NCBI GenBank assembly: GCA_902775565.1
Contig: CACYMP010000013.1
Coordinates: forward strand, 62,001-126,000
From: Oscillospiraceae bacterium
GTDB taxonomy: Bacteria; Bacillota; Clostridia; Saccharofermentanales; Saccharofermentanaceae
Length of the DNA stretch: 64,000 nucleotides
Reading direction: 5' to 3'
A program made the translations under genes and the position numbers. This document shows, piece after piece, positions 50,085-57,927 of the stretch. The first letter of the stretch is position 1. The number at the start of each line of letters is the position of its first letter. Below the pieces are notes generated by a model. That model was not told the DNA's origin. It was given only the letters and a program-made list of their open reading frames with translations, and searched no databases.

Positions 50085-51365
50085 ATGAGATCAAAAATAG
50101 TATCACTGATAATGATTCTGGCGATGACGTTATCTTTTACGTCTTGTTCAAAGAATTTAGGAACGGAGACACTTCCGTCGACTACAGTGACAGTACCTAC
50201 TGAATCAACAGCTCCCACAGAGACTACCGCTGAGACTACACCTGCGGAAACAGAGCTGCTTCCTGAGCCTACAAGTATTCCGCTTGTTAACAAGATGCCT
50301 GTAAAACAATACGGTCAGCTTATCGTAACCGGCAACCAGATCACGACAAAGAGCAAGGCTCCCGTTATTCTCAGAGGTGTCAGCTCAAGCCCGCTTAACG
50401 AATGTGCAGGCTTTTATGGAATTGAAACTGTTAAGACAATAGCCGAAGACTGGGGCGCTGACGTTATCCGAATCTCTGTTCCTGCCGATAAGAGCGAGGA
50501 TTCTTATATCACTCAGACCGAAAAGTATTTCAAACAGACATGCGACATTATCGATCTTTGTATTTCGCAGGGTATTTACGTCATTGTCAACTGGCATAAC
50601 TATGCAAACGGAGATCCCAATACATACAAGAAGCAGGCTGTAGCCTTCTTTACAAGGATCGCAGGAATCTATGCTGACAGCCCGAACGTTATGTATGAGG
50701 TCTGTAACGAATCCAACGGTGTCAGATACGGAGATAAGAAAAAGCGCGCGGTTGACTGGAAGAATTCCGTAAAACCGTTTGCCGAAGAGGTTATCAAAGC
50801 CATCAGAGCCATCGATAAGGACAATATCATTATCGTCGGCACTTCTGATTACTGCCGTGATATCGAAGCAGCTGCAAACAACCCCATCAAGGGCTCAAAT
50901 ATCGTCTATTCCGTTCATTTCAGCGCGGGTACGGATACTGAAGAACTTCAGACCAAGATCCATAATTCCAAGCAGAAGGGAATATGCATATTCGTAACTG
51001 AATGGGAAGCTACCGATTCTTCGGGCGTAAGTGCCGCAAATGCCGAGAACACCGCCAAATGGCTTGATTTCCTTGATGAGAGTGAGATAGGCTGGTGCAA
51101 TTCCTATATCTATGCGAACAATACTTCCAACAGAAACGGAATCCTGTTCGATACAAACGGACGTTATTCACTTGAGGATATCTTTGCCGGTCACTGGCCT
51201 GACGGACTGATCTCTCCTTCCGGTATCATTGTCAGAGACCGCCTTCTCGCTGCAAAGGGAACCAAAAAGCCTGATACCGTCTATACGCCTGAAGAACTGC
51301 CCGATTTCGGAGACGGCGGTGACGAGGGAGACGATGAACCGGATGCTCCCGATCCTGAAGAGTAA
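50085..51365 (+). CDS. Glycoside hydrolase family 5 lipoprotein (cellulase-like)
   Basis: 426 residues: lipobox TSCSK, a Thr/Pro linker of about 40 residues, then a GH5 (subfamily 2-like) catalytic domain. Motifs: VILRGVSSSPLN, VIRISVPAD, VIVNWHNY, the acid/base Glu in VMYEVCNESNG and the nucleophile Glu in IFVTEWEATDSSG. It likely cuts beta-1,4-glucan or related plant or bacterial glucans at the cell surface. The usual NEP and EWG read NES and EWE. An acidic disordered tail ends GDEGDDEPDAPDPEE. Confidence 0.88.
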   Translation: MRSKIVSLIMILAMTLSFTSCSKNLGTETLPSTTVTVPTESTAPTETTAETTPAETELLPEPTSIPLVNKMPVKQYGQLIVTGNQITTKSKAPVILRGVSSSPLNECAGFYGIETVKTIAEDWGADVIRISVPADKSEDSYITQTEKYFKQTCDIIDLCISQGIYVIVNWHNYANGDPNTYKKQAVAFFTRIAGIYADSPNVMYEVCNESNGVRYGDKKKRAVDWKNSVKPFAEEVIKAIRAIDKDNIIIVGTSDYCRDIEAAANNPIKGSNIVYSVHFSAGTDTEELQTKIHNSKQKGICIFVTEWEATDSSGVSAANAENTAKWLDFLDESEIGWCNSYIYANNTSNRNGILFDTNGRYSLEDIFAGHWPDGLISPSGIIVRDRLLAAKGTKKPDTVYTPEELPDFGDGGDEGDDEPDAPDPEE

Positions 51366-51410
51366 TCCGTGATGGGTTACATTATCGCTTCTAAAAGATC
51401 AAGGTGCGAG

Positions 51411-51962
51411 ATGCTTGCCTTAGAGACTGACAGGCTCAGGCTTGCTGTCTTAAGGAAGAGTGAAGCTCCAAAGGTTACCGGCTATTTTATTAAGAACCGC
51501 GAATTCCATAAGCGTTTTGCCCAGACTCATCCGAACTCTTACTTTACGGTATCCGAACAAAGGAAATACCTTGCTTTTGACTGCGATTCTTTTCTTGCGG
51601 GAAGCGTTGTACCGTTGTGGATAACGTTAAAGGGGAGCGATGAGATAATAGGCAGGGTATCTTTTTTCAATCTTGCATATGGCGGCATGATGAGCTGCGC
51701 TATCGGATATCATCTTGATCAGGATCACACCGGAAAAGGTTATATGACCGAGGCTATCGATGCGGCCTGCAGCTTTATGTTCAAGGAATACGGCATGCAC
51801 AGGATCGAGGCGTTCATACTTCCGGAAAACATTCCTTCGATAAAACTCATTAAGCGCACCGGTTTTACCGAAGAAGGGAAAAGGATCTCATATATGCATA
51901 TTAACGGGCAGTACAGGGATCATATAGCATTTTATCTGCTCGAACCGAAATACCGTGTTTAA
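51411..51962 (+). CDS. GNAT family N-acetyltransferase
   Basis: 183 residues of RimJ/RimL type: LALETDRLRLAVLRKSEAP, IIGRVSFFNLAYGG, AIGYHLDQDHTGKGYMTEAID (acetyl-CoA site) and PSIKLIKRTGFTEEGKR. The start is uncertain: ATG at 51411 has AAGG six bases upstream and begins at the family boundary; ATG at 51372, seven bases after the GH5 stop, would add 13 residues. Substrate unknown. Confidence 0.82.
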   Translation: MLALETDRLRLAVLRKSEAPKVTGYFIKNREFHKRFAQTHPNSYFTVSEQRKYLAFDCDSFLAGSVVPLWITLKGSDEIIGRVSFFNLAYGGMMSCAIGYHLDQDHTGKGYMTEAIDAACSFMFKEYGMHRIEAFILPENIPSIKLIKRTGFTEEGKRISYMHINGQYRDHIAFYLLEPKYRV

Positions 51963-52067
51963 GCCCCTGATAGCGCGTAAAGAATACTTTGTAACAAAAT
52001 TAATACATTTTTTATTGCAAAGTATGTAATAATATATTAAACGTATAGTTCTGCGGAGGTGATAAAC

Positions 52068-52505
52068 GTGAACAGCAAAATGGCGGCTGCAAGAATTTCT
52101 GCCGGTATGCTTATCGGTGTCATGGCTTTAACTGCTGTTGCATGCGGCAAGAAGTCAAAACCGACTATTGATACCGCTCCGTCCACTTCGGAAGCAATCA
52201 CAACCACTACTACGACAGCTCCTACAACTTCACTTTCTTTGTATACAGGACCTCTTACCAATGATCAGCCGATCACTTGGAAGGAGACAACTCTTGACCA
52301 GCAGGTTACTTACTATGCAAAGGTTACCAAGGGCGAATTCCTCAACATCAGAAAGGGTCCCGGTACGGAGTACACGAAGATCGGTACGCTTTCAAGAGGA
52401 CAGACGATCGTTGTCGTAGCCAGGACAAGCAACGGCTGGTATAAGACAATCGACGGTTTCTACGCTTCAGAAAACTATCTTTCCAAGAAACCCCCGACGT
52501 CTTAA
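52068..52505 (+). CDS. SH3b-domain lipoprotein
   Basis: 145 residues: a signal with lipobox-like AVACGKK, a short Thr-rich linker, and a bacterial SH3 domain (FLNIRKGPGTEYTKIGTLSRG, GWYKTIDGFYASENYL, about 85-140) that binds peptidoglycan. GGAGG lies eight bases before the GTG start; a GTG three codons earlier overlaps the ribosome site. Probably a wall-binding surface lipoprotein. Followed by a tRNA promoter. Confidence 0.83.
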   Translation: MNSKMAAARISAGMLIGVMALTAVACGKKSKPTIDTAPSTSEAITTTTTTAPTTSLSLYTGPLTNDQPITWKETTLDQQVTYYAKVTKGEFLNIRKGPGTEYTKIGTLSRGQTIVVVARTSNGWYKTIDGFYASENYLSKKPPTS

Positions 52506-52513
52506 TTTTCCTG

Positions 52514-52542
52514 TTGACCAATTCAGGACGTTAGTGTAATAT
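52514..52542 (+). promoter_or_regulatory. Promoter of the tRNA-Gly/tRNA-Arg pair
   Basis: TTGACC and TAATAT with a 17-base spacer, about 31 bases before tRNA-Gly. Confidence 0.7.
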
Positions 52543-52573
52543 TTACTTCGCCGAAAATCTTTCGGCGATATAT

Positions 52574-52647
52574 GCGAGTGTAGTTCAATGGTAGAACTTC
52601 AGCCTTCCAAGCTGACCACGTGGGTTCGATTCCCATCACTCGCTCCA
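52574..52647 (+). tRNA. tRNA-Gly (anticodon TCC)
   Basis: 74-nt cloverleaf with encoded CCA. Acceptor GCGAGTG / CACTCGC is perfect; anticodon stem CAGC C / GCTG with loop CTTCCAA (anticodon TCC); T arm GTGGG TTCGATT CCCAT. It touches the following tRNA without a spacer. Confidence 0.93.
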
Positions 52648-52736
52648 GGGTCATTAGCTCAGCTGGATAGACAGCTGGATAGAGCAACAGCCTTCTAAGC
52701 TGTGGGCCGGAGGTTCGAGTCCCCCATGGCTCACCA
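52648..52736 (+). tRNA. tRNA-Arg (anticodon TCT) with 12-nt D-loop duplication
   Basis: Acceptor GGGTCAT / ATGGCTC, D stem GCTC / GAGC, anticodon stem ACAGC / GCTGT with loop CTTCTAA (TCT), T arm GGAGG TTCGAGT CCCCC, ACCA. The D loop carries AGCTGGATAGAC followed directly by AGCTGGATAGAG, so a 12-nt unit is duplicated and the D loop grows from 9 to 21 nt (total 89 instead of 77). All stems and tertiary-pair positions are otherwise intact. AGA is a common Arg codon in the genes of this window. Confidence 0.88.
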
Positions 52737-52750
52737 ATTCAAAAGAAAAG

Positions 52751-52784
52751 ACCTCTTTCGTTCATATGACGGAAGAGGTTTTTT
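52751..52784 (+). terminator. Terminator after tRNA pair
   Basis: Eleven-base-pair stem ACCTCTTTCGT / ACGGAAGAGGT (one T-G pair) with a seven-base loop, followed by six T. Confidence 0.9.
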
Positions 52785-52857
52785 ATTGCCCGGATAATGC
52801 GTTCGTTTTTTCGCTATATGGTAAAATATTTCTAACAATGGACAAGGGGGGATGATC

Positions 52858-53517
52858 ATGTTTTGCATTAAATGCGGAAATCAGTTAAATGAAGGCTCTG
52901 CGTTCTGTACCAACTGCGGTACTCCGACCGGAACTGCACCTCAAGCACCTCAGAATCCGCAGGCGCAGCAGGCACCGCAGGGCGGAACTTCTGTAAATGT
53001 TACTTATGACAGTTCTTCGCAGCAGGTTATTCCTTATGTGCCTCCGGTTATTGAGAACGGAAACATCATTATTCCTGTACATAGACGTTACAGGATCTTT
53101 TGTCCTGACTGCGGTCATGTGACAGACAGTATCAAGAAAGACAATTCTGCCGGTTATCCTTGCCCCGTATGCGGTAAGGCTTATGCATATGCAGGGCAAT
53201 TGCTGCTATATAGGATACCGAGTTTTTATCCTCTTCATACCATACATAAGACCATGGTCATGATAGACGGCAGGGAGTATGGGGAACTTGTTGACAGAGA
53301 TCCTGTCAGAGTAATGATGGTTCCGGGTACGCATACGGTCACCATCGGCGGTTATGGTATACACCGTCCTCAGCAGTATCAGATCACCGTGACACCTGAA
53401 TACAATACATTTGCTTTTAAATTCCAACTGATCTATACAGGGCCGTTTACTTATCCGGGCAAGGGTACATCCAATGAGTTCAAGCCTTGCGCTCCTGAAG
53501 AGATACCAAACATCTGA
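52858..53517 (+). CDS. Zinc-ribbon protein of unknown function
   Basis: 219 residues: an N-terminal zinc ribbon (CIKCGNQLNEGSAFCTNCG), a Pro/Gln/Ala linker of about 30 residues, a second ribbon (CPDCGHVTDSIKK...CPVCG, about 80-105), and a beta-rich C-terminal domain. Such proteins often link to membrane or nucleic-acid complexes. The third of nearby start codons is preferred because GGGGGG lies six bases before it. Flanked by terminators on both sides, so a single-gene unit. Confidence 0.8.
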   Translation: MFCIKCGNQLNEGSAFCTNCGTPTGTAPQAPQNPQAQQAPQGGTSVNVTYDSSSQQVIPYVPPVIENGNIIIPVHRRYRIFCPDCGHVTDSIKKDNSAGYPCPVCGKAYAYAGQLLLYRIPSFYPLHTIHKTMVMIDGREYGELVDRDPVRVMMVPGTHTVTIGGYGIHRPQQYQITVTPEYNTFAFKFQLIYTGPFTYPGKGTSNEFKPCAPEEIPNI

Positions 53518-53540
53518 TAAATTCATGAATTGTCACAAAT

Positions 53541-53574
53541 AAGGTTGTTCGATTATGCGGACAACCTTATTTTT
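53541..53574 (+). terminator. Terminator after zinc-ribbon gene
   Basis: Eight-base-pair stem AAGGTTGT / ACAACCTT with a 12-base loop followed by a T-rich tract. Confidence 0.8.
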
Positions 53575-53610
53575 CATAGATTTTAGGCTTGAAGGATATT
53601 GAAATCTTTG

Positions 53611-53619
53611 TGTTATAAT
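53611..53619 (+). promoter_or_regulatory. Extended -10 promoter of topoisomerase operon
   Basis: TGTTATAAT, 46 bases before the start codon; a TTGAAG lies 19 bases upstream of the hexamer. Confidence 0.6.
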
Positions 53620-53665
53620 CGATTCAGCATTAAATAATTAATAAAAAGCGAGGGATCAGGGCGAT

Positions 53666-55660
53666 ATGCCGAGTAAGAAGGATTACGGCAATGAGAGCAT
53701 TTCGATGCTCAAGGGCGCTGACCGTGTCAGACTCAGACCGGCCGTTATTTTCGGATCAGACAATCTTGAAGGATGCATTCATTCCTTTTTCGAGATCCTG
53801 TCCAATTCGATCGATGAAGCGCGTGAAGGATACGGAGACAAGATAATCGTTACGAGATTTGCGGACGGTACTATCGAGGTCGAAGATTTCGGCCGTGGTA
53901 TTCCGCTTGACTATAACGCGAAGGAAGGCCGTTATAACTGGGAGCTCGTTTATTGTGAGCTTTATGCGGGCGGCAAATACAATAACAACAGTTCGGGTGA
54001 TTATGAGTTCTCGTTGGGACTTAATGGTCTCGGCGCATGCGCTACTCAGTACGCTTCTGAATTCTTCGATGTTACCGTTTTCCGTGACAAGCAGAAGTAT
54101 ACGATGTCTTTTGCAAAGGGCTGCCCCGTAACGGATCTTATTACAGAGCCTTACAGATACTTGAGAACAGGTACAATCCAGCGCTGGAAGCCCGATACGG
54201 AGGTCTTTACCGAGACGATAATCCCTCTTGAAGTATTCAAGGATATCATCAAGCGCCAGTCCGTTATCAACAGCGGTATCGAATTTGTCCTCAAGGATAA
54301 CGAGAGCGGTGAAGAATTCTCATATATATATCCCGACGGTATCAAGGGATATGTTGATGAATTAAGTGACATGAAGGGCTTTACCGATACATATACGTTC
54401 TCCGGTGAAGGCAGGGGCCGTGATAAGGAAGACCGTGATGAGTATAAGGTAAGAGCTGAAGTGGCTTTCTGCTTCAATAATGAAGTTAACGCTTTGGAGT
54501 ATTTCCATAACTCGAGCTTCCTTGAACACGGCGGATCTCCGGATAAGGCAGTCAGGAATGCTTTCGTTGCCGAGATCGATAAGCAGATCAAGCTTAAAGA
54601 GAAATATAAGGCCAATGAATCCAAGATCACGTTCCAGGATATTGCGGATTCGCTGATCCTTGTTACCAATACGTTCTCAACACAGACTTCATATGAGAAC
54701 CAGACGAAGAAGGCCATCAACAATAAGTTTATACAGGACTTCATGACCCAGCTCATCAGGGATAACCTTGAGATCTGGTTTATCGAGAATAAGGATTTTG
54801 CAGCGAAGACGATCGAGCAGATCCTTATCAATAAGCGTGCACGTGAGAATGCCGAGAAGGCTAAGGTCAATATCAAGAAGACGCTCATGGGCAAGGTCGA
54901 TATCAACAACAGGATCAAGAAGTTTGTAGACTGCAGAACAAAGGATGTTGCAAAGCGCGAGCTCTACATCGTTGAGGGTGATTCGGCTTTGGGTTCCGTT
55001 AAGCTCGGCCGTGATGCCGAATTCCAGGCAGTCATGCCGGTCAGAGGTAAGATCTTAAACTGCCTCAAGGCTGATTACGCTACGATATTCAAGAGCGAGA
55101 TCATTACGGATCTTCTCAAGGTATTAGGATGCGGAGTCGAGATCAAGAATAAGCACACCAAGGATATGAGCGCTTTCAATCTTGATGACCTCAGGTGGAA
55201 CAAGATCATAATCTGTACAGATGCCGACGTCGACGGTTTCCAGATCAGAACTCTCATCCTCGCTATGCTCTACAGACTGACTCCCACACTGATCGAGAAG
55301 GGCTATGTGTATGTTGCAGAGTCACCTCTTTTCGAGATCACATACAGGCCCAAGGGAAAGAACGCGCAGGAAGAGACATATTTCGCATTCAACGAGAAGG
55401 AGAAGGCTGAGATTCTTGCCAAGGTCGATCCTAAGCTGTGCACCATACAGAGGTCGAAAGGTTTGGGTGAGAACGAACCTGAGATGATGTGGAAGACGAC
55501 CATGAATCCGAAGTCCAGAAGACTCATCAAGGCATGTCCTGAAGATGCACAGAGGACTGCTGAAGTCTTTGATCTGCTCTTGGGCGACAACCTCGCAGGA
55601 AGAAAACTCCATATCGAGATGGACGGTAAGAAATACCTCGATATGCTTGATTTAGGGTGA
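53666..55660 (+). CDS. Type IIA DNA topoisomerase, GyrB/ParE-like ATPase subunit
   Basis: 664 residues: GHKL ATPase (SFFEILSNSIDEAREGYG, EDFGRGIPLDY, LYAGGKYNNNSS, GLNGLGACATQYAS), transducer, and TOPRIM (EGDSALG near 437, ICTDADVDGFQIRTL). Length and content fit a ParE-type subunit; it is more diverged than a standard gyrase, so it may be topoisomerase IV or an extra paralogue. The A subunit gene follows five bases later. Ribosome site GAGGG precedes the ATG. Confidence 0.87.
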   Translation: MPSKKDYGNESISMLKGADRVRLRPAVIFGSDNLEGCIHSFFEILSNSIDEAREGYGDKIIVTRFADGTIEVEDFGRGIPLDYNAKEGRYNWELVYCELYAGGKYNNNSSGDYEFSLGLNGLGACATQYASEFFDVTVFRDKQKYTMSFAKGCPVTDLITEPYRYLRTGTIQRWKPDTEVFTETIIPLEVFKDIIKRQSVINSGIEFVLKDNESGEEFSYIYPDGIKGYVDELSDMKGFTDTYTFSGEGRGRDKEDRDEYKVRAEVAFCFNNEVNALEYFHNSSFLEHGGSPDKAVRNAFVAEIDKQIKLKEKYKANESKITFQDIADSLILVTNTFSTQTSYENQTKKAINNKFIQDFMTQLIRDNLEIWFIENKDFAAKTIEQILINKRARENAEKAKVNIKKTLMGKVDINNRIKKFVDCRTKDVAKRELYIVEGDSALGSVKLGRDAEFQAVMPVRGKILNCLKADYATIFKSEIITDLLKVLGCGVEIKNKHTKDMSAFNLDDLRWNKIIICTDADVDGFQIRTLILAMLYRLTPTLIEKGYVYVAESPLFEITYRPKGKNAQEETYFAFNEKEKAEILAKVDPKLCTIQRSKGLGENEPEMMWKTTMNPKSRRLIKACPEDAQRTAEVFDLLLGDNLAGRKLHIEMDGKKYLDMLDLG

Positions 55661-55665
55661 TATAA

Positions 55666-57927
55666 ATGGCACGTAAGAGAAAAGACGATATCAATTCAGA
55701 TTCCTTAAAGAGCAGGCTTACTGACAGTAATGCAAAGGACATGCCGGCAGTAGACCAGCCGATTACAGACATGCTCGAGATCAACTATATGCCGTATGCA
55801 ATGAGTGTCATTGTATCGCGTGCGATTCCTGAGATCGACGGTTTTAAGCCTTCACACAGAAAGCTTCTCTATACCATGTATAAGATGGGACTTTTGGGCG
55901 GCAACAGGACCAAGTCCGCAAATGTCGTCGGTCAGACCATGAAGCTCAATCCTCACGGAGACCAGGCCATCTACGATACGATGGTAAGACTTACCAGAGG
56001 CAACGGTTCATTGCTTCATCCGTTTGTCGATTCCAAGGGTAACTTCGGTAAGCAGTATTCGAGGGACATGCAGTGCGCTGCTCCGCGTTATACCGAAGTC
56101 AGGCTTGAGAAGATCTGCGAAGAGATCTTCAAGGGTATTGATAAAGATGCCGTTGACATGGTCGATAACTACGACGGTACTCTTAAGGAACCGACTCTGC
56201 TTCCCACGACATTCCCTGCGGTTCTCGTTAACGCAAACCAGGGTATCGCCGTCGGTATGGCTTCCAATATCTGTTCGTTTAATCTGGCTGAAGTATGCGC
56301 AGCTACCGAAGCATACATGAAAGATCCGGCATGCGATCTTTTGGAGATCATGCCCGCGCCTGACTTTTCGGGTGGTGGAAAGATCCTTTACGACAAGGAG
56401 CAGATGAGAGCCATCTACGACAGCGGCAAGGGAACTTTCTCCGTCAGGGCGAAATACAGAGTCGATAAGTCCAATAACCTGATCGAGATCACCGAGATAC
56501 CTTATTCCACAAGCGTTGAGGCGATTATCGACAATATTGCGGATCTGGTTAAGAGCGGTAAGGCAAGAGAGATCGCTGACATCAGAGACGAGACAGACCT
56601 TGACGGTCTTAAGATCACTATCGACTGCAAGAGGGGAACTGACCACGAGCAGCTGATGACAAAGCTCTTCAGATTTACAAAGCTCGAAGATACTTTCTCA
56701 TGCAACTTCAATATCCTGATCGACGGCACTCCGAGAGTTATGGGCATTTCCCAGATCATCGACGAGTGGCTTAAGTGGAGAAGAAGCTGCGTTTGCAGAG
56801 AGCTGCAGTTCAATCTCGATAAGATGAAGAAGAGACTTCATCTTTTGGACGGTCTTGCCGTTATCCTTTTGGACATCGATAAGGCAATAAAGATCATCAG
56901 AGAGACGGAACTTGAAGCTGATGTTATCCCTAACCTCATGAGCGGCTTTGGGATCGATGAGGAGCAGGCTGAATATGTTGCAGAGATCAAGCTCCGCAAC
57001 ATCAACAAGCAGTATATCCTTAACAGGATCGCCGACAGAGACAAGCTCAAGGCTGATATCGCAGATACAGAGGATATCCTGGGAAGCCCCAGGAGGATCA
57101 ACGGCCTTATAGTCAAGACACTCAGGGAAGTAGCCGAGAAATACGGACAGCCCAGAAAGTCGGAGATCGTCATGGCGGAAGAGACAGAGACATTTGCCGA
57201 ATCAGCTGTTATCCCCGATTACAGGCTGCATCTCATGCTCACACGTCACGGTTATCTTAAGAAGCATACCATGAAGTCGCTGCAGAGCGCGGGTGAGCTT
57301 AAGACAAAAGATGATGACGAGATCTTCATGGGCTTTGAGTGCGAGAACAGATCCGATCTCCTTATCTTTACGGATAAATGCAATCTCTATAAGACGCACG
57401 TTTACGATATCACTGATACCAAGCCGGGCGATCTCGGACATTTCCTTTCGTCCGAACTTGAGATGGAAGACGGCGAGAGACCTGTGTTTATGATCTCTAC
57501 GACGGATTATAAGGGCATCCTCTTTATCGCGTTTGAGAACGGTAAAGCGGCCAGATTCCCGATCAGCACATACGAGACTAAGCAGAACCGCAAAAAGCTC
57601 GTAAACGCTTTCTATGACGGTAGCAAGGCCGTCGGATTCAAGTTCCTTGCAGAAGATCAGGATCCGGATATGGTTGCGACGAGCAGCATCGACAAGGCTG
57701 TCGTGTTCAAGTGTTCTCTCGTACCTTTGAAGACAACGAGAACAACGCAGGGTGTACAGCTCCTTATTTCGAAGAAGGGATCTGTCTTAAGAAGCCTGTC
57801 GCTGCTTGAAGAGGTTCCGGTTGAAGATCCCGAGTATTACAGGATACGTAAGCTTCCGGCGATCGGATATTACATAAGGGAGAAGTCCCTCGAGGCAAAG
57901 CAGATTAGCTTTGATGATCTGAAGTGA
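55666..57927 (+). CDS. Type IIA DNA topoisomerase, GyrA/ParC-like subunit
   Basis: 753 residues: winged-helix tower core (MSVIVSRAIPEIDGFKPSHRK) and catalytic Y142 in APRYTEVRL, which forms the DNA-enzyme link; a C-terminal beta-pinwheel follows (KCNLYKTHVY, TTDYKGILFIAFENGKAARF). Together with the upstream ATPase subunit it passes DNA strands to relax or decatenate. The GyrA box QRRGGKG is not seen, favouring topoisomerase IV-like activity. Its stop overlaps the next GTG start by four bases. Confidence 0.87.
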   Translation: MARKRKDDINSDSLKSRLTDSNAKDMPAVDQPITDMLEINYMPYAMSVIVSRAIPEIDGFKPSHRKLLYTMYKMGLLGGNRTKSANVVGQTMKLNPHGDQAIYDTMVRLTRGNGSLLHPFVDSKGNFGKQYSRDMQCAAPRYTEVRLEKICEEIFKGIDKDAVDMVDNYDGTLKEPTLLPTTFPAVLVNANQGIAVGMASNICSFNLAEVCAATEAYMKDPACDLLEIMPAPDFSGGGKILYDKEQMRAIYDSGKGTFSVRAKYRVDKSNNLIEITEIPYSTSVEAIIDNIADLVKSGKAREIADIRDETDLDGLKITIDCKRGTDHEQLMTKLFRFTKLEDTFSCNFNILIDGTPRVMGISQIIDEWLKWRRSCVCRELQFNLDKMKKRLHLLDGLAVILLDIDKAIKIIRETELEADVIPNLMSGFGIDEEQAEYVAEIKLRNINKQYILNRIADRDKLKADIADTEDILGSPRRINGLIVKTLREVAEKYGQPRKSEIVMAEETETFAESAVIPDYRLHLMLTRHGYLKKHTMKSLQSAGELKTKDDDEIFMGFECENRSDLLIFTDKCNLYKTHVYDITDTKPGDLGHFLSSELEMEDGERPVFMISTTDYKGILFIAFENGKAARFPISTYETKQNRKKLVNAFYDGSKAVGFKFLAEDQDPDMVATSSIDKAVVFKCSLVPLKTTRTTQGVQLLISKKGSVLRSLSLLEEVPVEDPEYYRIRKLPAIGYYIREKSLEAKQISFDDLK

